A stretch of 64,000 nucleotides of DNA, taken from the NCBI RefSeq assembly GCF_000233455.1, contig NZ_JH376425.1:124001-188000 (forward strand), given 5' to 3'. The notes under the pieces are model-generated. The model saw only the letters and a program-made list of their open reading frames with translations, was not told where the DNA came from and did no database searches. Shown here one piece after another: positions 18,031 through 27,775 of this stretch (the first letter of the stretch is position 1; every line of letters begins with the position of its first letter). The position numbers and the translations under genes were made by a program. Source of the DNA: [Clostridium] citroniae WAL-17108 (GTDB taxonomy: Bacteria; Bacillota; Clostridia; Lachnospirales; Lachnospiraceae).

Positions 18031-18102
18031 GGAGATACGGACACCGGTGGAGAAACAGATAACGGTGAGGATACAGACACCAGTGAGGAAATGGATACAG
18101 CG
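18031..18102 (+). repeat. Four 18-nt tandem repeats between thiW and thiM
   Basis: Four degenerate 18-nt units (18031, 18049, 18067, 18085) of the form GGAGATACGGACACCGGT fill almost the whole gap. In the frame read through to thiM they would encode a Gly/Asp/Thr-rich tail, but the thiW stop precedes them. They also supply several weak GGTGGAGA/GTGAGGA ribosome-like motifs. Confidence 0.75.
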
Positions 18103-18104
18103 TC

Positions 18105-19022
18105 ATGATACATAGAGAATGGATAAAAGAGATCAGAAATACCGCCCCGCGGATCCACTGCATTACCAATTATGTGACAGCCGGGGATGTGGCTAATATG
18201 ATACTGGCTGTGGGCGGTTCGCCGATCATGGCTCAGGGGATCAGGGAGGTGGAGGACGTAACCACCATCTGTCACGGGCTTGTGCTGAACATGGGGACCC
18301 TGGAGGAAGAACGGGTGGATGCCATGATCCTGGCCGGAAAAAGGGCGGTGTCACTGGGACATCCCATTATCCTGGATCCCGTGGGTGTTACCGCATCCGG
18401 GTTTCGCCGGGCATCTGCTTTAAGGATCTTAAGGCAGGTGCCTGTATGCGTCATCAGAGGAAATGCATCCGAGATCTGTGCACTGGACCAGGCGTTTGGG
18501 GGAATGGACCGCGGAAATGTATGCGGTGTGGATTCCTGTACAGATTCCGTCATGGACGGACAGGTCTCATCAGCCCTGTCCCTGGGACGCCGCACCGGCG
18601 CAGTGGTTGTAATGACCGGAAGCGTGGATGTTGTGGCCGGTCAGCACCAGGTGGTGACTGTAAGGAACGGACATCCCTGGATGGCGCGTATCACGGGGAG
18701 CGGGTGCATGCTGGACGGCGTCATGGGCGCGTTCTGTGCCGTGGCGGCCAGGTATGAGGACAAGGGCCCGGCTGAGGGCGGAGACCCGGCTGAGGATGGA
18801 GGCCCGGCTGAGGGAGGAACAATCGGCAGAAATGGCGGGGATGCGTATGTGCAGGCCGCCGTAGCCGCACTGTGCGCCCATGGGATCTGTGGGGAACTGG
18901 CAGCTGAAAAGGCCATGGAAAGCGGTGGCGGAACCGGTACCTTCAGGATGTATCTGATGGATTATATGAGCATTTTAACGGATGAAATGCTGGAAGGAGG
19001 CAAACGGATTGAGATTTCATAA
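18105..19022 (+). CDS. thiM: Hydroxyethylthiazole kinase
   Basis: A 305-residue ribokinase-fold enzyme that phosphorylates 4-methyl-5-(2-hydroxyethyl)thiazole for thiamine synthesis. Family stretches are HCITNYVTAGDVANMILA, the anion-hole HPIILDPVG, VIRGNASEI and ARITGSGCMLDG. An insertion at residues 221-238 (three six-residue units GPAEGG, DPAEDG, GPAEGG) makes it longer than the usual ~270 residues; it lies between helices and is unlikely to touch the active site. GAGGAAA lies about 15 nt upstream, which is far. It overlaps thiE by 14 nt. Confidence 0.93.
   Translation: MIHREWIKEIRNTAPRIHCITNYVTAGDVANMILAVGGSPIMAQGIREVEDVTTICHGLVLNMGTLEEERVDAMILAGKRAVSLGHPIILDPVGVTASGFRRASALRILRQVPVCVIRGNASEICALDQAFGGMDRGNVCGVDSCTDSVMDGQVSSALSLGRRTGAVVVMTGSVDVVAGQHQVVTVRNGHPWMARITGSGCMLDGVMGAFCAVAARYEDKGPAEGGDPAEDGGPAEGGTIGRNGGDAYVQAAVAALCAHGICGELAAEKAMESGGGTGTFRMYLMDYMSILTDEMLEGGKRIEIS
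18765..18818 (+). repeat. Three in-frame 18-nt repeats inside thiM
   Basis: Units at 18765, 18783 and 18801 (form GGCCCGGCTGAGGGCGGA) are codon-aligned and encode GPAEGG-like hexads. Confidence 0.8.
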
Positions 19023-19686
19023 AGACCAGCTTTTGATATATGCGGTGACGGACAGGGCATGGACAGGGGGCAGGAGCCTCTGCGGGCAGGTGGAGGAAGC
19101 GCTTAAGGGCGGTGCCACCATGGTCCAGTTTAGGGAGAAAAGTCTGGAAAAGAAGAACTTTGACCAGATACTGGGGGAAGCAAAGGCACTGAGGGAGTTG
19201 ACGCAGAGGTATCACGTTCCCCTGATCATAGATGACAACATGGATCTGGCAGAGGCATGCAATGCGGACGGGCTCCATGTGGGGCAGGATGATATGGATG
19301 CCCAAGCAGCAAGAAGGATCCTGGGCCCTGACCGAATTCTGGGAGTCACGGCAAAGACCGTGGAGCAGGCACTGAGAGCCCAGGCACAGGGGGCTGATTA
19401 TTTGGGAAGCGGTGCTGTTTTCGGCACCACCACCAAGGCGGACGCACGTCCCATGACCATGGAGACCCTGCGTGAGATCTGTGATAGTGTGGATATTCCG
19501 GTGGTTGCCATCGGAGGCATCAACCTGGGGAATATCGGACAGCTGTCAGGCAGCCATGTGGCAGGAGCAGCCATTGTTTCAGGGATCTTTGCGGCTGAGG
19601 ATATCTGCGGGACAACCCAATGCCTGGTGGAGGAAATGAAAAAAAGTTTGAATTTATTTCCAAAAACAGTTGACAATTCAAAATGA
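19009..19686 (+). CDS. thiE: Thiamine-phosphate synthase
   Basis: A 225-residue TIM-barrel enzyme that joins the pyrimidine diphosphate and thiazole phosphate to thiamine phosphate. Visible motifs are MVQFREKSLEKK (substrate binding), LIIDDNMDLAEACNADGLHVG, YLGSGAVFGTTTK and VVAIGGI. The chosen TTG start at 19009 is preceded by GGAAGGAGGC and overlaps the end of thiM by 14 nt; an upstream ATG at 18982 is inside thiM. The -35 element of the trp promoter lies within its last codons. Confidence 0.92.
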   Translation: MRFHKDQLLIYAVTDRAWTGGRSLCGQVEEALKGGATMVQFREKSLEKKNFDQILGEAKALRELTQRYHVPLIIDDNMDLAEACNADGLHVGQDDMDAQAARRILGPDRILGVTAKTVEQALRAQAQGADYLGSGAVFGTTTKADARPMTMETLREICDSVDIPVVAIGGINLGNIGQLSGSHVAGAAIVSGIFAAEDICGTTQCLVEEMKKSLNLFPKTVDNSK

Positions 19687-19698
19687 TGTGATTATAAT
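19670..19698 (+). promoter_or_regulatory. Consensus promoter of the trp operon
   Basis: TTGACA, 17 bp, TATAAT: a perfect sigma-A promoter. The -35 box sits inside the thiE 3' end. Confidence 0.9.
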
Positions 19699-19728
19699 AA
19701 GTTCAACATTCAACAAAACATAAAAAAC

Positions 19729-20098
19729 TGTTGAGCAGGAGTAAGTAAGATCATAATTCCAGGCGCAGAGAGCTTCCGGCCGGTGTAAGGGAGCATTGGA
19801 TTAGAATCTGAATGGACCTGCGAGGGCAGCTGGAAACCGGAAGCGTTTACGCTGATGGGAGTATGGGCTGACGGGTATCCCACCGTTAACAGGGAGGACG
19901 CATGATGGTGCGTTACAGAGCGGGCGTATTTTATTTTTGTTCAATAACACAGCATCAGGTTAATTTTAACTTGATGCTTTTTATTTTTCCTTTTCACAGG
20001 AATGGAACGGAAACAACGTCAACCAGGGTGGTACCGCAGAAGTATTAAAAGCTTTTGTCCCTGCCGATTGAATCGGCTGGGGATGGAGGCTTTTTTTG
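19729..20098 (+). ncRNA. T-box leader for tRNA-Trp
   Basis: The diagnostic T-box AGGGTGGTACCGCAG is at 20024-20039 and is followed by a terminator (stem with GCCGATT/AATCGGC at its centre, T7 tract, about 20050-20097). Upstream lies a long stem I with AGTA-like and GGGAGCA elements, and TGG at 19813-19815 followed by A is the best specifier codon candidate, in agreement with the trp genes below. Uncharged tRNA-Trp should stabilise the antiterminator and allow trpE transcription. Confidence 0.9.
19952..19988 (+). terminator. Second terminator-like hairpin inside the trp leader
   Basis: GCATCAGGTTAA pairs with TTAACTTGATGC (one bulge-free arm with a G-T contact) and is followed by TTTTTATTTTT. 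It lies before the T-box proper, in the position of stem III, but has the full form of an intrinsic terminator. Confidence 0.6.
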
Positions 20099-20181
20099 TG
20101 TACAGAACACGGCGTCCAGTTTATGCAGCCATATTAAAAACAGTAAACCCACATGATCATTTACCCGGAAAGGAGCCACAC

Positions 20182-21702
20182 ATGATAATCCCAACCTGCG
20201 AAGAAATTTTAAAACTTGCTCCCAAATACGACATTATTCCAATCTGCCGCGAAGTATACGCGGATGTGATAACCCCCATCACCCTGCTCCGCCGTATCGC
20301 CAGGCAGAGCAAACGGTTCTTTCTTCTGGAAAGCATTGAGGGAGGAGAAAAATGGGGGCGCTATTCCTTTCTGGGATATGATCCCGTTATGCGCGTGACC
20401 TGTAAAAGCGGATCCGTGACCATTGAGAGCAGCTTAAGGGAGATACCGTCCCGGACCCTGGCCTCGGATCAGCCCCTTCAGGTCATCAGGGAGATCCTCT
20501 CCCGGTTTAAGTCCCCCAGCCTGGAAGGCCAGCCTCCTTTTACCGGCGGGTTTGTGGGATATTTTGCATATGCCATGGTGGAATATGCAGAGCCGGTCCT
20601 CCATATTTCCAGGGGGAGCGCCAATGATCTCGACTTAATGCTGTTTGACAAGGTTATTGCCTACGACCACTTAAAGCAAAAGATAGAAATCGTTGTAAAC
20701 ATGAGAACGGGCAGAACAGCAGATCCCGATCCCCGCCCCGGGGAGCCCCAGTATCTGGAATATCTGATGAAGGAGTATGGAAGGGTCTGCGGGGAAATTG
20801 AAACCATAACATCCCTGATCAACCAGTCCAGTCCGTTGGAAAAGATGACATCCCCGGATAAACCGGTATTTACCTGCAATGTGTCCAAGGAAACGTTCTG
20901 CCGCACGGTGGAAAAGACAAAGGAGTATATTCTGGACGGAGACATTTTCCAGGCAGTCATATCCAGACAGTTCACAAGTCCCTATAAGGGCAGCCTGCTG
21001 GGGGCCTACCGGGTTCTGAGAACCACCAACCCGTCACCCTACATGGTCTACATGAACATTGATAATGATGAGATCATCAGCACCTCACCGGAGACGCTGA
21101 TCCGGCTGAAGGACGGACGCCTCACCACCTTCCCGGTGGCAGGTTCCAGACCCAGGGGAGCCACACCGGAGGAGGACAGACAGCTGGAAAAAGAACTTCT
21201 GGAAGATGAAAAGGAACTGTCGGAGCACAACATGCTGGTGGATTTGGGACGCAATGACATTGGAAAGATCGCAGCCTTTGACTCCGTGGAGGTGACAGAG
21301 TACAAGATGATACACCGGTATTCAAAGATCATGCACATCTGCTCCCAGGTGGAAGGCGATATAAGGCCCGGGCTGGACGGATGCTCCGCCATCGAGGCCC
21401 TCCTGCCCGCAGGTACCCTGTCAGGGGCGCCAAAGATCCGGGCATGCCAGATCATTGAGGAGCTGGAGCAGGTGCCCAGGGGAATATACGGCGGGGCGCT
21501 GGGATATCTGGACTTTACCGGCAACCTGGACACATGTATTGCCATCCGCATGGCGGTAAAACAGGGAGGAAAGGTAACTGTGCAGGCCGGAGGCGGTATT
21601 GTTATGGACAGTGTGCCGGAAAATGAATACGAGGAGTCAGCCAACAAAGCCAGGGCAGTGATAAATGCCATTATAAATGCAGGGGAGGTAAATGACAGAT
21701 GA
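20182..21702 (+). CDS. trpE: Anthranilate synthase component I
   Basis: A 506-residue chorismate-using enzyme giving anthranilate with TrpG. N-terminal LLESIEGGEKWGRYSFLG is the feedback tryptophan-binding region. The catalytic domain shows NPSPYMVYM, SPETLIRL, PVAGSRPRGATPEED and the C-terminal GGIVMDSVPENEYEES. The ATG at 20182 has AAGGAG 7 nt upstream; the frame is open back to 20002 but that part overlaps the T-box terminator and is rejected. It overlaps trpG by 4 nt. Confidence 0.96.
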   Translation: MIIPTCEEILKLAPKYDIIPICREVYADVITPITLLRRIARQSKRFFLLESIEGGEKWGRYSFLGYDPVMRVTCKSGSVTIESSLREIPSRTLASDQPLQVIREILSRFKSPSLEGQPPFTGGFVGYFAYAMVEYAEPVLHISRGSANDLDLMLFDKVIAYDHLKQKIEIVVNMRTGRTADPDPRPGEPQYLEYLMKEYGRVCGEIETITSLINQSSPLEKMTSPDKPVFTCNVSKETFCRTVEKTKEYILDGDIFQAVISRQFTSPYKGSLLGAYRVLRTTNPSPYMVYMNIDNDEIISTSPETLIRLKDGRLTTFPVAGSRPRGATPEEDRQLEKELLEDEKELSEHNMLVDLGRNDIGKIAAFDSVEVTEYKMIHRYSKIMHICSQVEGDIRPGLDGCSAIEALLPAGTLSGAPKIRACQIIEELEQVPRGIYGGALGYLDFTGNLDTCIAIRMAVKQGGKVTVQAGGGIVMDSVPENEYEESANKARAVINAIINAGEVNDR

Positions 21703-22271
21703 TCCTTCTGATTGACAATTACGACAGTTTTTCTTACAACCTGGTACAGATGATCGGCAGTATAAACCAGGATATACAGGTGGTCAGGAATGATAAGATC
21801 ACCATCCGGGAGATAGAGGATCTGGATCCCAGCCATCTGGTGTTATCTCCCGGTCCCGGTTATCCGGGGGATGCGGGCATTATGGAAGATGCGATCAGGC
21901 AGCTGAAGGGCAGGGTACCCATCCTGGGAGTATGCCTGGGACATCAGGGCATATGCGAGGCATTTGGAGGAACCATCTCCCATGCAAAAAGGCTGATGCA
22001 TGGAAAACAGAGCAGGATCGAGTTAGACAGCAGATCGCCTTTGTTTAAGGGGCTGCCTTCCAAAATCCAGGCAGCCAGATACCATTCCCTGGCAGCACAA
22101 TCCGGGAGCTTACCGGAGGAACTGGAAGTGACGGCCAGGGATTGTGAAGCAGGTGAGATCATGGCAGTGCAGCACAGAAAATACCATGTCTACGGGCTTC
22201 AATTCCATCCTGAATCCATCCTGACACCTGATGGAAGTAAAATATTGGAAAATTTTCTTTCAATTGCCTGA
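21699..22271 (+). CDS. trpG: Anthranilate synthase glutaminase component
   Basis: A 190-residue class I glutamine amidotransferase that delivers ammonia to TrpE. The oxyanion motif is LSPGPGYPGDAG, the nucleophile Cys is in GVCLGHQGI, and the His/Glu pair is in GLQFHPESIL. It may also serve para-aminobenzoate synthesis, as in other Firmicutes with a single copy. It starts inside the trpE stop codon (ATGA overlap). Confidence 0.95.
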   Translation: MILLIDNYDSFSYNLVQMIGSINQDIQVVRNDKITIREIEDLDPSHLVLSPGPGYPGDAGIMEDAIRQLKGRVPILGVCLGHQGICEAFGGTISHAKRLMHGKQSRIELDSRSPLFKGLPSKIQAARYHSLAAQSGSLPEELEVTARDCEAGEIMAVQHRKYHVYGLQFHPESILTPDGSKILENFLSIA

Positions 22272-22371
22272 CCGCCGCGGCGGCTTTGAGGCATATTGGA
22301 ACGTGATCATAAGGACAGACTACGCGACATTGACGCATGGGCATAGCCCGTATTTGAAAAGGAGAATGATT

Positions 22372-23415
22372 ATGATTCAGCAGGCAATCCACCAGTTAGT
22401 TGAAAACAGAAACCTTGATTTTGAAACCACAAAAGCAGTTATGGATGAAATTATGAGCGGCCAGGCAACCCAGGCCCAGATATCCTCTTTCCTTACAGCG
22501 CTGAGAATGAAAGGAGAGACCATTGATGAGATAACAGCGTGCGCCACAGTTATGAGGGATAAGGCAGTGAAACTCAATCCGCCTTTTTCCGTAATGGATA
22601 TTGTGGGAACAGGAGGGGATGAGGTGGGAACCTTTAACATTTCCACCACCAGCGCCTTTGTGGCAGCGGCAGGAGGCATCCATGTGGCAAAGCACGGGAA
22701 CCGCAGTGTATCCAGCAAGAGCGGGGCAGCGGATGTGCTGGAGTGCCTGGGAGCAAAGCTGGCGCTGACAGCAAAACAGGCCGAGGCCGTCCTGGAGCAG
22801 ACCGGAATGTGTTTCCTCTTTGCGCCATCCTACCACTCATCCATGAAGTATGCGGCGCCGGTGAGAAAGGAAATCGGGATCAGGAGCATTTTTAATATAT
22901 TAGGTCCTTTGTCCAACCCGGCAGGGGCGTCCATGCAGCTTTTGGGCGTGTACAGCAAGGAACTGGTGCAGCCCCTGGCACAGGTCCTGGCTAACCTGGG
23001 AGTGAAGCGGGGCATGGTGGTGTGCGGAGGCGATGGACTGGATGAGGCCACCCTCACAGGTGTTACCCATGTGTGCGAGATCCGTTTTGGCGAGCTTTCC
23101 TCCTATGACATCACTCCCCAGGAACTGGGGCTTACAACCTGCAGGCTTGAGGAACTGATCGGAGGGACGCCGCAAGAAAATGCCCTGATCACCAGGGATA
23201 TCCTTTCAGGCAGCTTAAAAGGGCCAAAGCGGGATGTGGTGGTGATCAATGCAGCCATCAGCCTATACCTGGGGATTGACGACTGTACCATAAAGGACTG
23301 TGTGAAGAAGGCGCAGGAGATCATTGATTCCGGTGCGGCCATTGGGAAGATGGAGGAGTTTATCCAGGCAACGGTCCGGGCTGATCTGGAAGGCAAAAAG
23401 GAGATGGCGTCATGA
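22372..23415 (+). CDS. trpD: Anthranilate phosphoribosyltransferase
   Basis: A 347-residue enzyme that transfers phosphoribose from PRPP to anthranilate. Visible motifs are DIVGTGGDEVGTFNIST (PRPP loop), KHGNRSVSSKSGAAD, and RTIFNILGPLSNP-like RSIFNILGPLSNPAG. The ATG at 22372 follows AAAAGGAG; the upstream open frame overlaps trpG. It is 100 nt after trpG and overlaps trpC by 4 nt. Confidence 0.96.
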   Translation: MIQQAIHQLVENRNLDFETTKAVMDEIMSGQATQAQISSFLTALRMKGETIDEITACATVMRDKAVKLNPPFSVMDIVGTGGDEVGTFNISTTSAFVAAAGGIHVAKHGNRSVSSKSGAADVLECLGAKLALTAKQAEAVLEQTGMCFLFAPSYHSSMKYAAPVRKEIGIRSIFNILGPLSNPAGASMQLLGVYSKELVQPLAQVLANLGVKRGMVVCGGDGLDEATLTGVTHVCEIRFGELSSYDITPQELGLTTCRLEELIGGTPQENALITRDILSGSLKGPKRDVVVINAAISLYLGIDDCTIKDCVKKAQEIIDSGAAIGKMEEFIQATVRADLEGKKEMAS

Positions 23416-24224
23416 TACTGGATACCATTGCAAAATCCACCAGGAAACGGGTGGATGAGAGGAAATACGCAAAACCCCTGAAACAAGTTATGAGAGAGGC
23501 GCTTTTGTGTGCGGAGAGGGACAGGGACGGAGGACATTTGTTTGAGAAGGCGCTGTCCGGTCCCGGGGTTTCTTTTATCTGTGAAGTAAAAAAGGCTTCT
23601 CCCTCCAAGGGCCTGATCACCCCGGAGTTTCCCTATGTGGATATAGCCAGGGAGTATGAGCAGGGGGGAGCGGACGCCATATCCGTACTCACGGAGCCGG
23701 AGTTCTTTCTGGGAAGCGACAGGTATCTGGAGGAAATACACCGGGCCGTATCCCTTCCCGTTCTGAGAAAGGACTTTACCCTGGACCAGTACCAGATCTA
23801 TGAAGCAAAAACACTGGGAGCATCAGCGGTCCTTTTGATCTGTTCCCTGCTGGACCAGGCACAGCTGGCACAATATATGCGTATCTGCAGGGAACTGGGC
23901 CTGGGCGCCCTGGTGGAGGCCCACTCGGAACGGGAGGTATCCATGGCAATGGAGGCAGGCGCAACAGTCATAGGGATCAATAACAGGAATCTGAAGACAT
24001 TTGAGGTGGATTTTTCCAATGCCCTGAGACTGAGAAAGCTGGTAGGGCAGGATACCATATTTGTGGCGGAGAGCGGTATCAGGACGGCAAAGGATATAAA
24101 GGCATTGGCGGAGGCCCAAGTCAACGCGGTCCTGATCGGTGAGACGCTGATGAGGGCGCCTGACAGGAAAATGGCCCTGGCCGGGCTGCGGGGAAATGAG
24201 GGAGCTATACCCATAAGGAGCTAA
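23412..24224 (+). CDS. trpC: Indole-3-glycerol phosphate synthase
   Basis: A 270-residue TIM barrel that closes the indole ring. Key stretches are FICEVKKASPSKGLI (catalytic Lys, substrate phosphate contacts), VLTEPEFFLGSDRYL, VLRKDFTLDQYQIYEA, GINNRNLKTFEVD and VAESGIRTAKDI. Starts within the trpD stop. Confidence 0.96.
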   Translation: MILDTIAKSTRKRVDERKYAKPLKQVMREALLCAERDRDGGHLFEKALSGPGVSFICEVKKASPSKGLITPEFPYVDIAREYEQGGADAISVLTEPEFFLGSDRYLEEIHRAVSLPVLRKDFTLDQYQIYEAKTLGASAVLLICSLLDQAQLAQYMRICRELGLGALVEAHSEREVSMAMEAGATVIGINNRNLKTFEVDFSNALRLRKLVGQDTIFVAESGIRTAKDIKALAEAQVNAVLIGETLMRAPDRKMALAGLRGNEGAIPIRS

Positions 24225-24227
24225 GAG

Positions 24228-24884
24228 ATGGACACATGTAAAATAAAAATATGCGGCCTCAGCCGCTTCCGTGATATCCTGGCAGTAAATGAGGCGCTGC
24301 CTGACTACATCGGGTTTGTGTTTGCAAAGAGCAGCCGCCGTGTCACGCCGGACAGGGCAAGGCAGTTAAAGGGAGAGCTGGATCCGCGGATCCGGACCGT
24401 GGGGGTATTTGTCAATGCGCCCATGGAGGAGATCCTGTGCCTGACAGAGGACTGCGGGGGACAAAATGGGACGATCGGCATGATCCAGCTTCATGGGGAT
24501 GAGGATGAGGCCTATATAAGAACCCTAAAGGAACATACCCATGTGCCGGTCATAAAGGCGGTCAGGGTGCAGGGCACGGACCAGATACAAAAGGCACAGG
24601 AACTGCCCTGTGACTACCTGCTTTTGGACACCTACACCAGGGACGCCTACGGAGGCATGGGCGTGGGATTTGACTGGAATATGATTCCCCGGCTGTCCAA
24701 ACCGTTTTTTCTGGCAGGCGGGATATGCAGCGGGAATCTGGCCCGGGCAGCTGCGCTGAGGCCCTACTGCATTGATGTGAGCAGCGGTGTGGAGACAGAT
24801 GGACGTAAGGACTGTAAAAAGATAAGGGAATTGGTAAATCTGCTGAGAGCCACCCATGAATATAAAGAGAGCAAAGGAGCCTGA
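24228..24884 (+). CDS. trpF: Phosphoribosylanthranilate isomerase
   Basis: A 218-residue TIM barrel that performs the Amadori rearrangement before TrpC. The catalytic Cys is in KIKICGLSR at the N-terminus, with [19 protein letters not shown], and the catalytic Asp in [17 protein letters not shown]-terminal phosphate-binding [10 protein letters not shown] and [14 protein letters not shown] are intact. It starts 3 nt after trpC. Confidence 0.95.
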   Translation: MDTCKIKICGLSRFRDILAVNEALPDYIGFVFAKSSRRVTPDRARQLKGELDPRIRTVGVFVNAPMEEILCLTEDCGGQNGTIGMIQLHGDEDEAYIRTLKEHTHVPVIKAVRVQGTDQIQKAQELPCDYLLLDTYTRDAYGGMGVGFDWNMIPRLSKPFFLAGGICSGNLARAAALRPYCIDVSSGVETDGRKDCKKIRELVNLLRATHEYKESKGA

Positions 24885-24888
24885 GACA

Positions 24889-26073
24889 ATGTCAAATGGA
24901 AGATTTGGAATACACGGCGGTCAGTTTATACCTGAGACGCTGATGAGCGCTGTGACCGAGCTGGAAGCAGCTTATGAACACTATAAAAATGATCCGCAGT
25001 TTGTGGCGGAGTTAAGATACCTGCTGGAGGAGTACACAGGCCGTCCCTCCCGTCTTTATTATGCCGAAAAGATGACGGCGGACCTGGGGGGAGCCAAGAT
25101 CTACCTGAAGCGGGAGGATCTAAACCACACGGGATCCCACAAGATTAATAATGCCCTGGGTCAGGTGCTCCTGGCAAAGAAGATGGGAAAGACACGCGTG
25201 ATCGCCGAGACAGGGGCGGGACAGCACGGAGTGGCTACCGCCACCGCAGCGGCCCTGCTGGGGCTGGAGTGCGAAGTGTTCATGGGCAAGGAGGACACGG
25301 ACCGACAGGCATTAAATGTATACCGCATGGAGCTGCTGGGCGCAAAGGTACATCCTGTCACCAGCGGCACCATGACCCTGAAGGATGCGGTCAATGAAAC
25401 CCTGAGGGAATGGACCAACCGGATCGCGGATACCCACTATGTGATCGGTTCCGTTATGGGACCCCATCCCTTCCCCATGATGGTCAGGGATTTCCAGAGC
25501 ATCATTGGAAGAGAGATCAAGGAGCAGTTAAAAGAAAAGGAAGGAAAACTGCCCCATATGGTGATCGCCTGTGTGGGCGGGGGCAGCAATGCCATGGGAG
25601 CCTTTTATGAGTTTATACAGGATGAGAGCGTAAAACTGGTGGGCTGTGAGGCGGCCGGTCTGGGAGTGGACAATGAAAAAAATGCAGCAACCATTGCAAA
25701 CGGCCGTCTGGGTATCTTCCACGGCATGAAATCCTACTTCTGCCAGGATGAGTACGGCCAGATCGCGCCGGTATACTCCATCTCCGCGGGCCTGGACTAT
25801 CCGGGCATTGGTCCGGAACATGCCCAGCTTTACGACAGCAAACGAGCTGAGTACGTGCCTGTGACTGATGATGAGGCGGTGGATTCCTTTGAATACCTTT
25901 CACGCATGGAAGGCATCATCCCGGCTGTGGAGAGCGCCCATGCAGTGGCCTATGCCAGGAAGGTGGCGGGAACCATGGACAAAGACCAGATCATTGTGAT
26001 CAATCTTTCCGGCAGGGGAGATAAGGACGTTGCGGCAATTGCAAGATACAGGGGGGTGGAACTCTATGAATAG
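24889..26073 (+). CDS. trpB: Tryptophan synthase beta chain
   Basis: A 394-residue PLP enzyme that condenses indole and serine. The PLP lysine is in [14 protein letters not shown], the catalytic Glu in [13 protein letters not shown], and the phosphate loop is [10 protein letters not shown]. The ATG at 24889 is preceded by AAAGGAG; an earlier in-frame ATG (24856) lies inside trpF. It overlaps trpA by 8 nt. Confidence 0.97.
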   Translation: MSNGRFGIHGGQFIPETLMSAVTELEAAYEHYKNDPQFVAELRYLLEEYTGRPSRLYYAEKMTADLGGAKIYLKREDLNHTGSHKINNALGQVLLAKKMGKTRVIAETGAGQHGVATATAAALLGLECEVFMGKEDTDRQALNVYRMELLGAKVHPVTSGTMTLKDAVNETLREWTNRIADTHYVIGSVMGPHPFPMMVRDFQSIIGREIKEQLKEKEGKLPHMVIACVGGGSNAMGAFYEFIQDESVKLVGCEAAGLGVDNEKNAATIANGRLGIFHGMKSYFCQDEYGQIAPVYSISAGLDYPGIGPEHAQLYDSKRAEYVPVTDDEAVDSFEYLSRMEGIIPAVESAHAVAYARKVAGTMDKDQIIVINLSGRGDKDVAAIARYRGVELYE

Positions 26074-26839
26074 GATACAGAAAGTATTTGAGAACAAGAA
26101 GGCATTTATACCGTTTATAACAGCGGGGGACCCGGATCTGAGTGTGACGGAGGAATTGGTGCCGGCCATGGCTGAGGCGGGAGCGGACCTGATTGAGATA
26201 GGCATCCCCTTTTCCGACCCCGTGGCAGAGGGGATCGTGATCCAGGAGGCGGATATGCGCGCCCTGGCATCGGGCACGACCACGGATAAGATATTTGACA
26301 GTGTGAGACGCATACGGTTAAAGACAGATGTGCCCCTGGCTTTTATGACATACATCAACCCCATATTTGCCTACGGTGTGGATAAGTTCATGAAACAGGC
26401 GGCTGATTGTGGAATCGATGCCCTGATCGTGCCGGATATGCCCTTTGAGGAGCGCCAGGAGCTTCTGCCCGCCTGCAGACAGTATGGACTTGTATTGATC
26501 TATCTGGTGGCTCCCACCTCCAGGGAGCGGGCCCAGGCCATTGCCAGGGAGTCGGAGGGGTTTGTGTACTGCGTCTCATCCCTGGGCGTGACCGGAGTGC
26601 GAAAGGAGATAACCACCAATATAAAAGAAATGGTGGAAACTGTAAAACAGGGAAAAAATGTGCCCTGCGCAATCGGTTTTGGCATCTCCACCCCGGAGCA
26701 GGCCACAAAGATGGCCGCCCAGTCGGATGGTGTCATTGTAGGCAGCGCTATTGTAAAGATAGTGGCTGAATACGGAACGTTATGTGTGAAACCGGTCTGC
26801 GATTACGTGCACGAGATGAAACAGGCAGTGGGAGCATAG
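26066..26839 (+). CDS. trpA: Tryptophan synthase alpha chain
   Basis: A 257-residue TIM barrel that cleaves indole-3-glycerol phosphate and channels indole to TrpB. The catalytic residues are visible: Glu in [16 protein letters not shown] and Asp in [10 protein letters not shown]; phosphate binding is at GFGISTPEQ and GSAIV. It completes a full trpEGDCFBA set in pathway-independent but classical order, with each start overlapping or abutting the previous stop. Confidence 0.96.
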   Translation: MNRIQKVFENKKAFIPFITAGDPDLSVTEELVPAMAEAGADLIEIGIPFSDPVAEGIVIQEADMRALASGTTTDKIFDSVRRIRLKTDVPLAFMTYINPIFAYGVDKFMKQAADCGIDALIVPDMPFEERQELLPACRQYGLVLIYLVAPTSRERAQAIARESEGFVYCVSSLGVTGVRKEITTNIKEMVETVKQGKNVPCAIGFGISTPEQATKMAAQSDGVIVGSAIVKIVAEYGTLCVKPVCDYVHEMKQAVGA

Positions 26840-26856
26840 GAAATCATCAAAAGAAA

Positions 26857-26902
26857 AAGATCCGTCTCCGGAGAGTAATTTCCGGTCACGGATCTTTTTT
26901 AA
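26857..26902 (+). terminator. Terminator of the trp operon
   Basis: AAAGATCCGT pairs with ACGGATCTTT and is followed by a T-run. Confidence 0.88.
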
Positions 26903-27035
26903 TATAAAATGAACCGATCCTTCTCAAGGCGCCTCTTTATAGCAGGTGCACCGATCAACCGGTCCTTCTGGCCACAGAGCCGGCGGAAGGATATAATGGA
27001 TTAAAAAAGACAGGAAGTGGAAGGGAGAGAGCCAT

Positions 27036-27599
27036 ATGGAGCAGTCAGCGGCAGAACTTGCGCGCCGGATGATGGAAGGCGACAGTCAGGCATTTGACCG
27101 GATCATGGAGTACTATTATCCAAAGGTGCTGCGCATGGCCTATCTCATATCCGGAAGTTATGCGGACAGCGAGGATATTGTGCAGGAGACCTTTGTGCTG
27201 TGCTGGACAAACCGAAGGAAGATCAAGGATCCGGAGAGCTTTGGCAGCTGGATCTACAGAACGCTGACCAGGGAAGCCTGGCGTTTTTGCAGAAAGCACA
27301 GGAAGGAACAGCCTGTGGAGGCGGTATATGGGGAGGAAGAACCCCAGTCTGGATCTGTTCTGGAAGAGGTGATGAAGCGTTCCCGTGATCAGGAGCTGTA
27401 CAGGGCTGTCAGAAACCTTCCGGTCAAGCAGAGGACTGCGGTTGTGCTCTACTATTTTAACCGGATGTCCGCAAAGGAGATCGCCCAGATCATGGGCTGT
27501 CTGGAGGGAACCGTCAAGTCCAGGCTGTACACGGCCAGGGAAAATTTAAAGAAAGAATTGACAAAGGAGCAGAATACGGGAAGGGAGGTAACCCTATGA
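27036..27599 (+). CDS. ECF-type RNA polymerase sigma factor
   Basis: A 187-residue sigma-70 family factor with only regions 2 and 4. Region 2 reads FDRIMEYYYPKVLRMAYLISG then DSEDIVQETFVLCW; region 4 reads LPVKQRTAVVLYYFNRMSAKEIAQIMG then GTVKSRLYTARENLKKEL. It would direct RNA polymerase to a small regulon, probably cell-envelope stress genes, and would be held by the membrane protein encoded next. GAAGGGAGAGA precedes the ATG. Its stop overlaps the next start (ATGA). Confidence 0.92.
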   Translation: MEQSAAELARRMMEGDSQAFDRIMEYYYPKVLRMAYLISGSYADSEDIVQETFVLCWTNRRKIKDPESFGSWIYRTLTREAWRFCRKHRKEQPVEAVYGEEEPQSGSVLEEVMKRSRDQELYRAVRNLPVKQRTAVVLYYFNRMSAKEIAQIMGCLEGTVKSRLYTARENLKKELTKEQNTGREVTL

Positions 27600-27775
27600 A
27601 CGGACAACAGGATACTGATCAGACGGCTGGGCTGGAGGTGCAGATCCGCCGGACTCTTTTACGCCGGGCAGAGTCCTTAGAGGTCACTTCCGCGGATGAG
27701 GAGCGGATGAAACGCTCTGTCCATCAAAGAATAGAGGAGGAATCAGGAATGAGAAAATGGAGCGCAGAAAAATAG
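27596..27775 (+). CDS. 59-residue cytoplasmic N-terminal piece of an anti-sigma factor
   Basis: A short frame starting inside the sigma factor stop codon (ATGA), with GGGAGGT upstream. It is charged (VTSADEERMKRSVHQRIEEE) and ends RKWSAEK-stop at 27773-27775. In related operons such a segment runs straight into a membrane helix of the form K-x-AVVAAA, which here is found in the other frame, starting at 27757. The two frames overlap by 19 nt and are joined by a -1 shift at a run of five As (27768-27772). Either the anti-sigma gene is frameshifted, or two proteins or a slippage product are made. Confidence 0.6.
   Translation: MNGQQDTDQTAGLEVQIRRTLLRRAESLEVTSADEERMKRSVHQRIEEESGMRKWSAEK

Noticed and set aside
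18031-18102. CRISPR array
   Set aside because: The repeats are directly tandem 18-mers without spacers; no cas genes exist in the window.
20002-20181. Longer N-terminus of TrpE
   Set aside because: This part overlaps the T-box and terminator, and MIIPTCEEIL with AAGGAG upstream is a better start.
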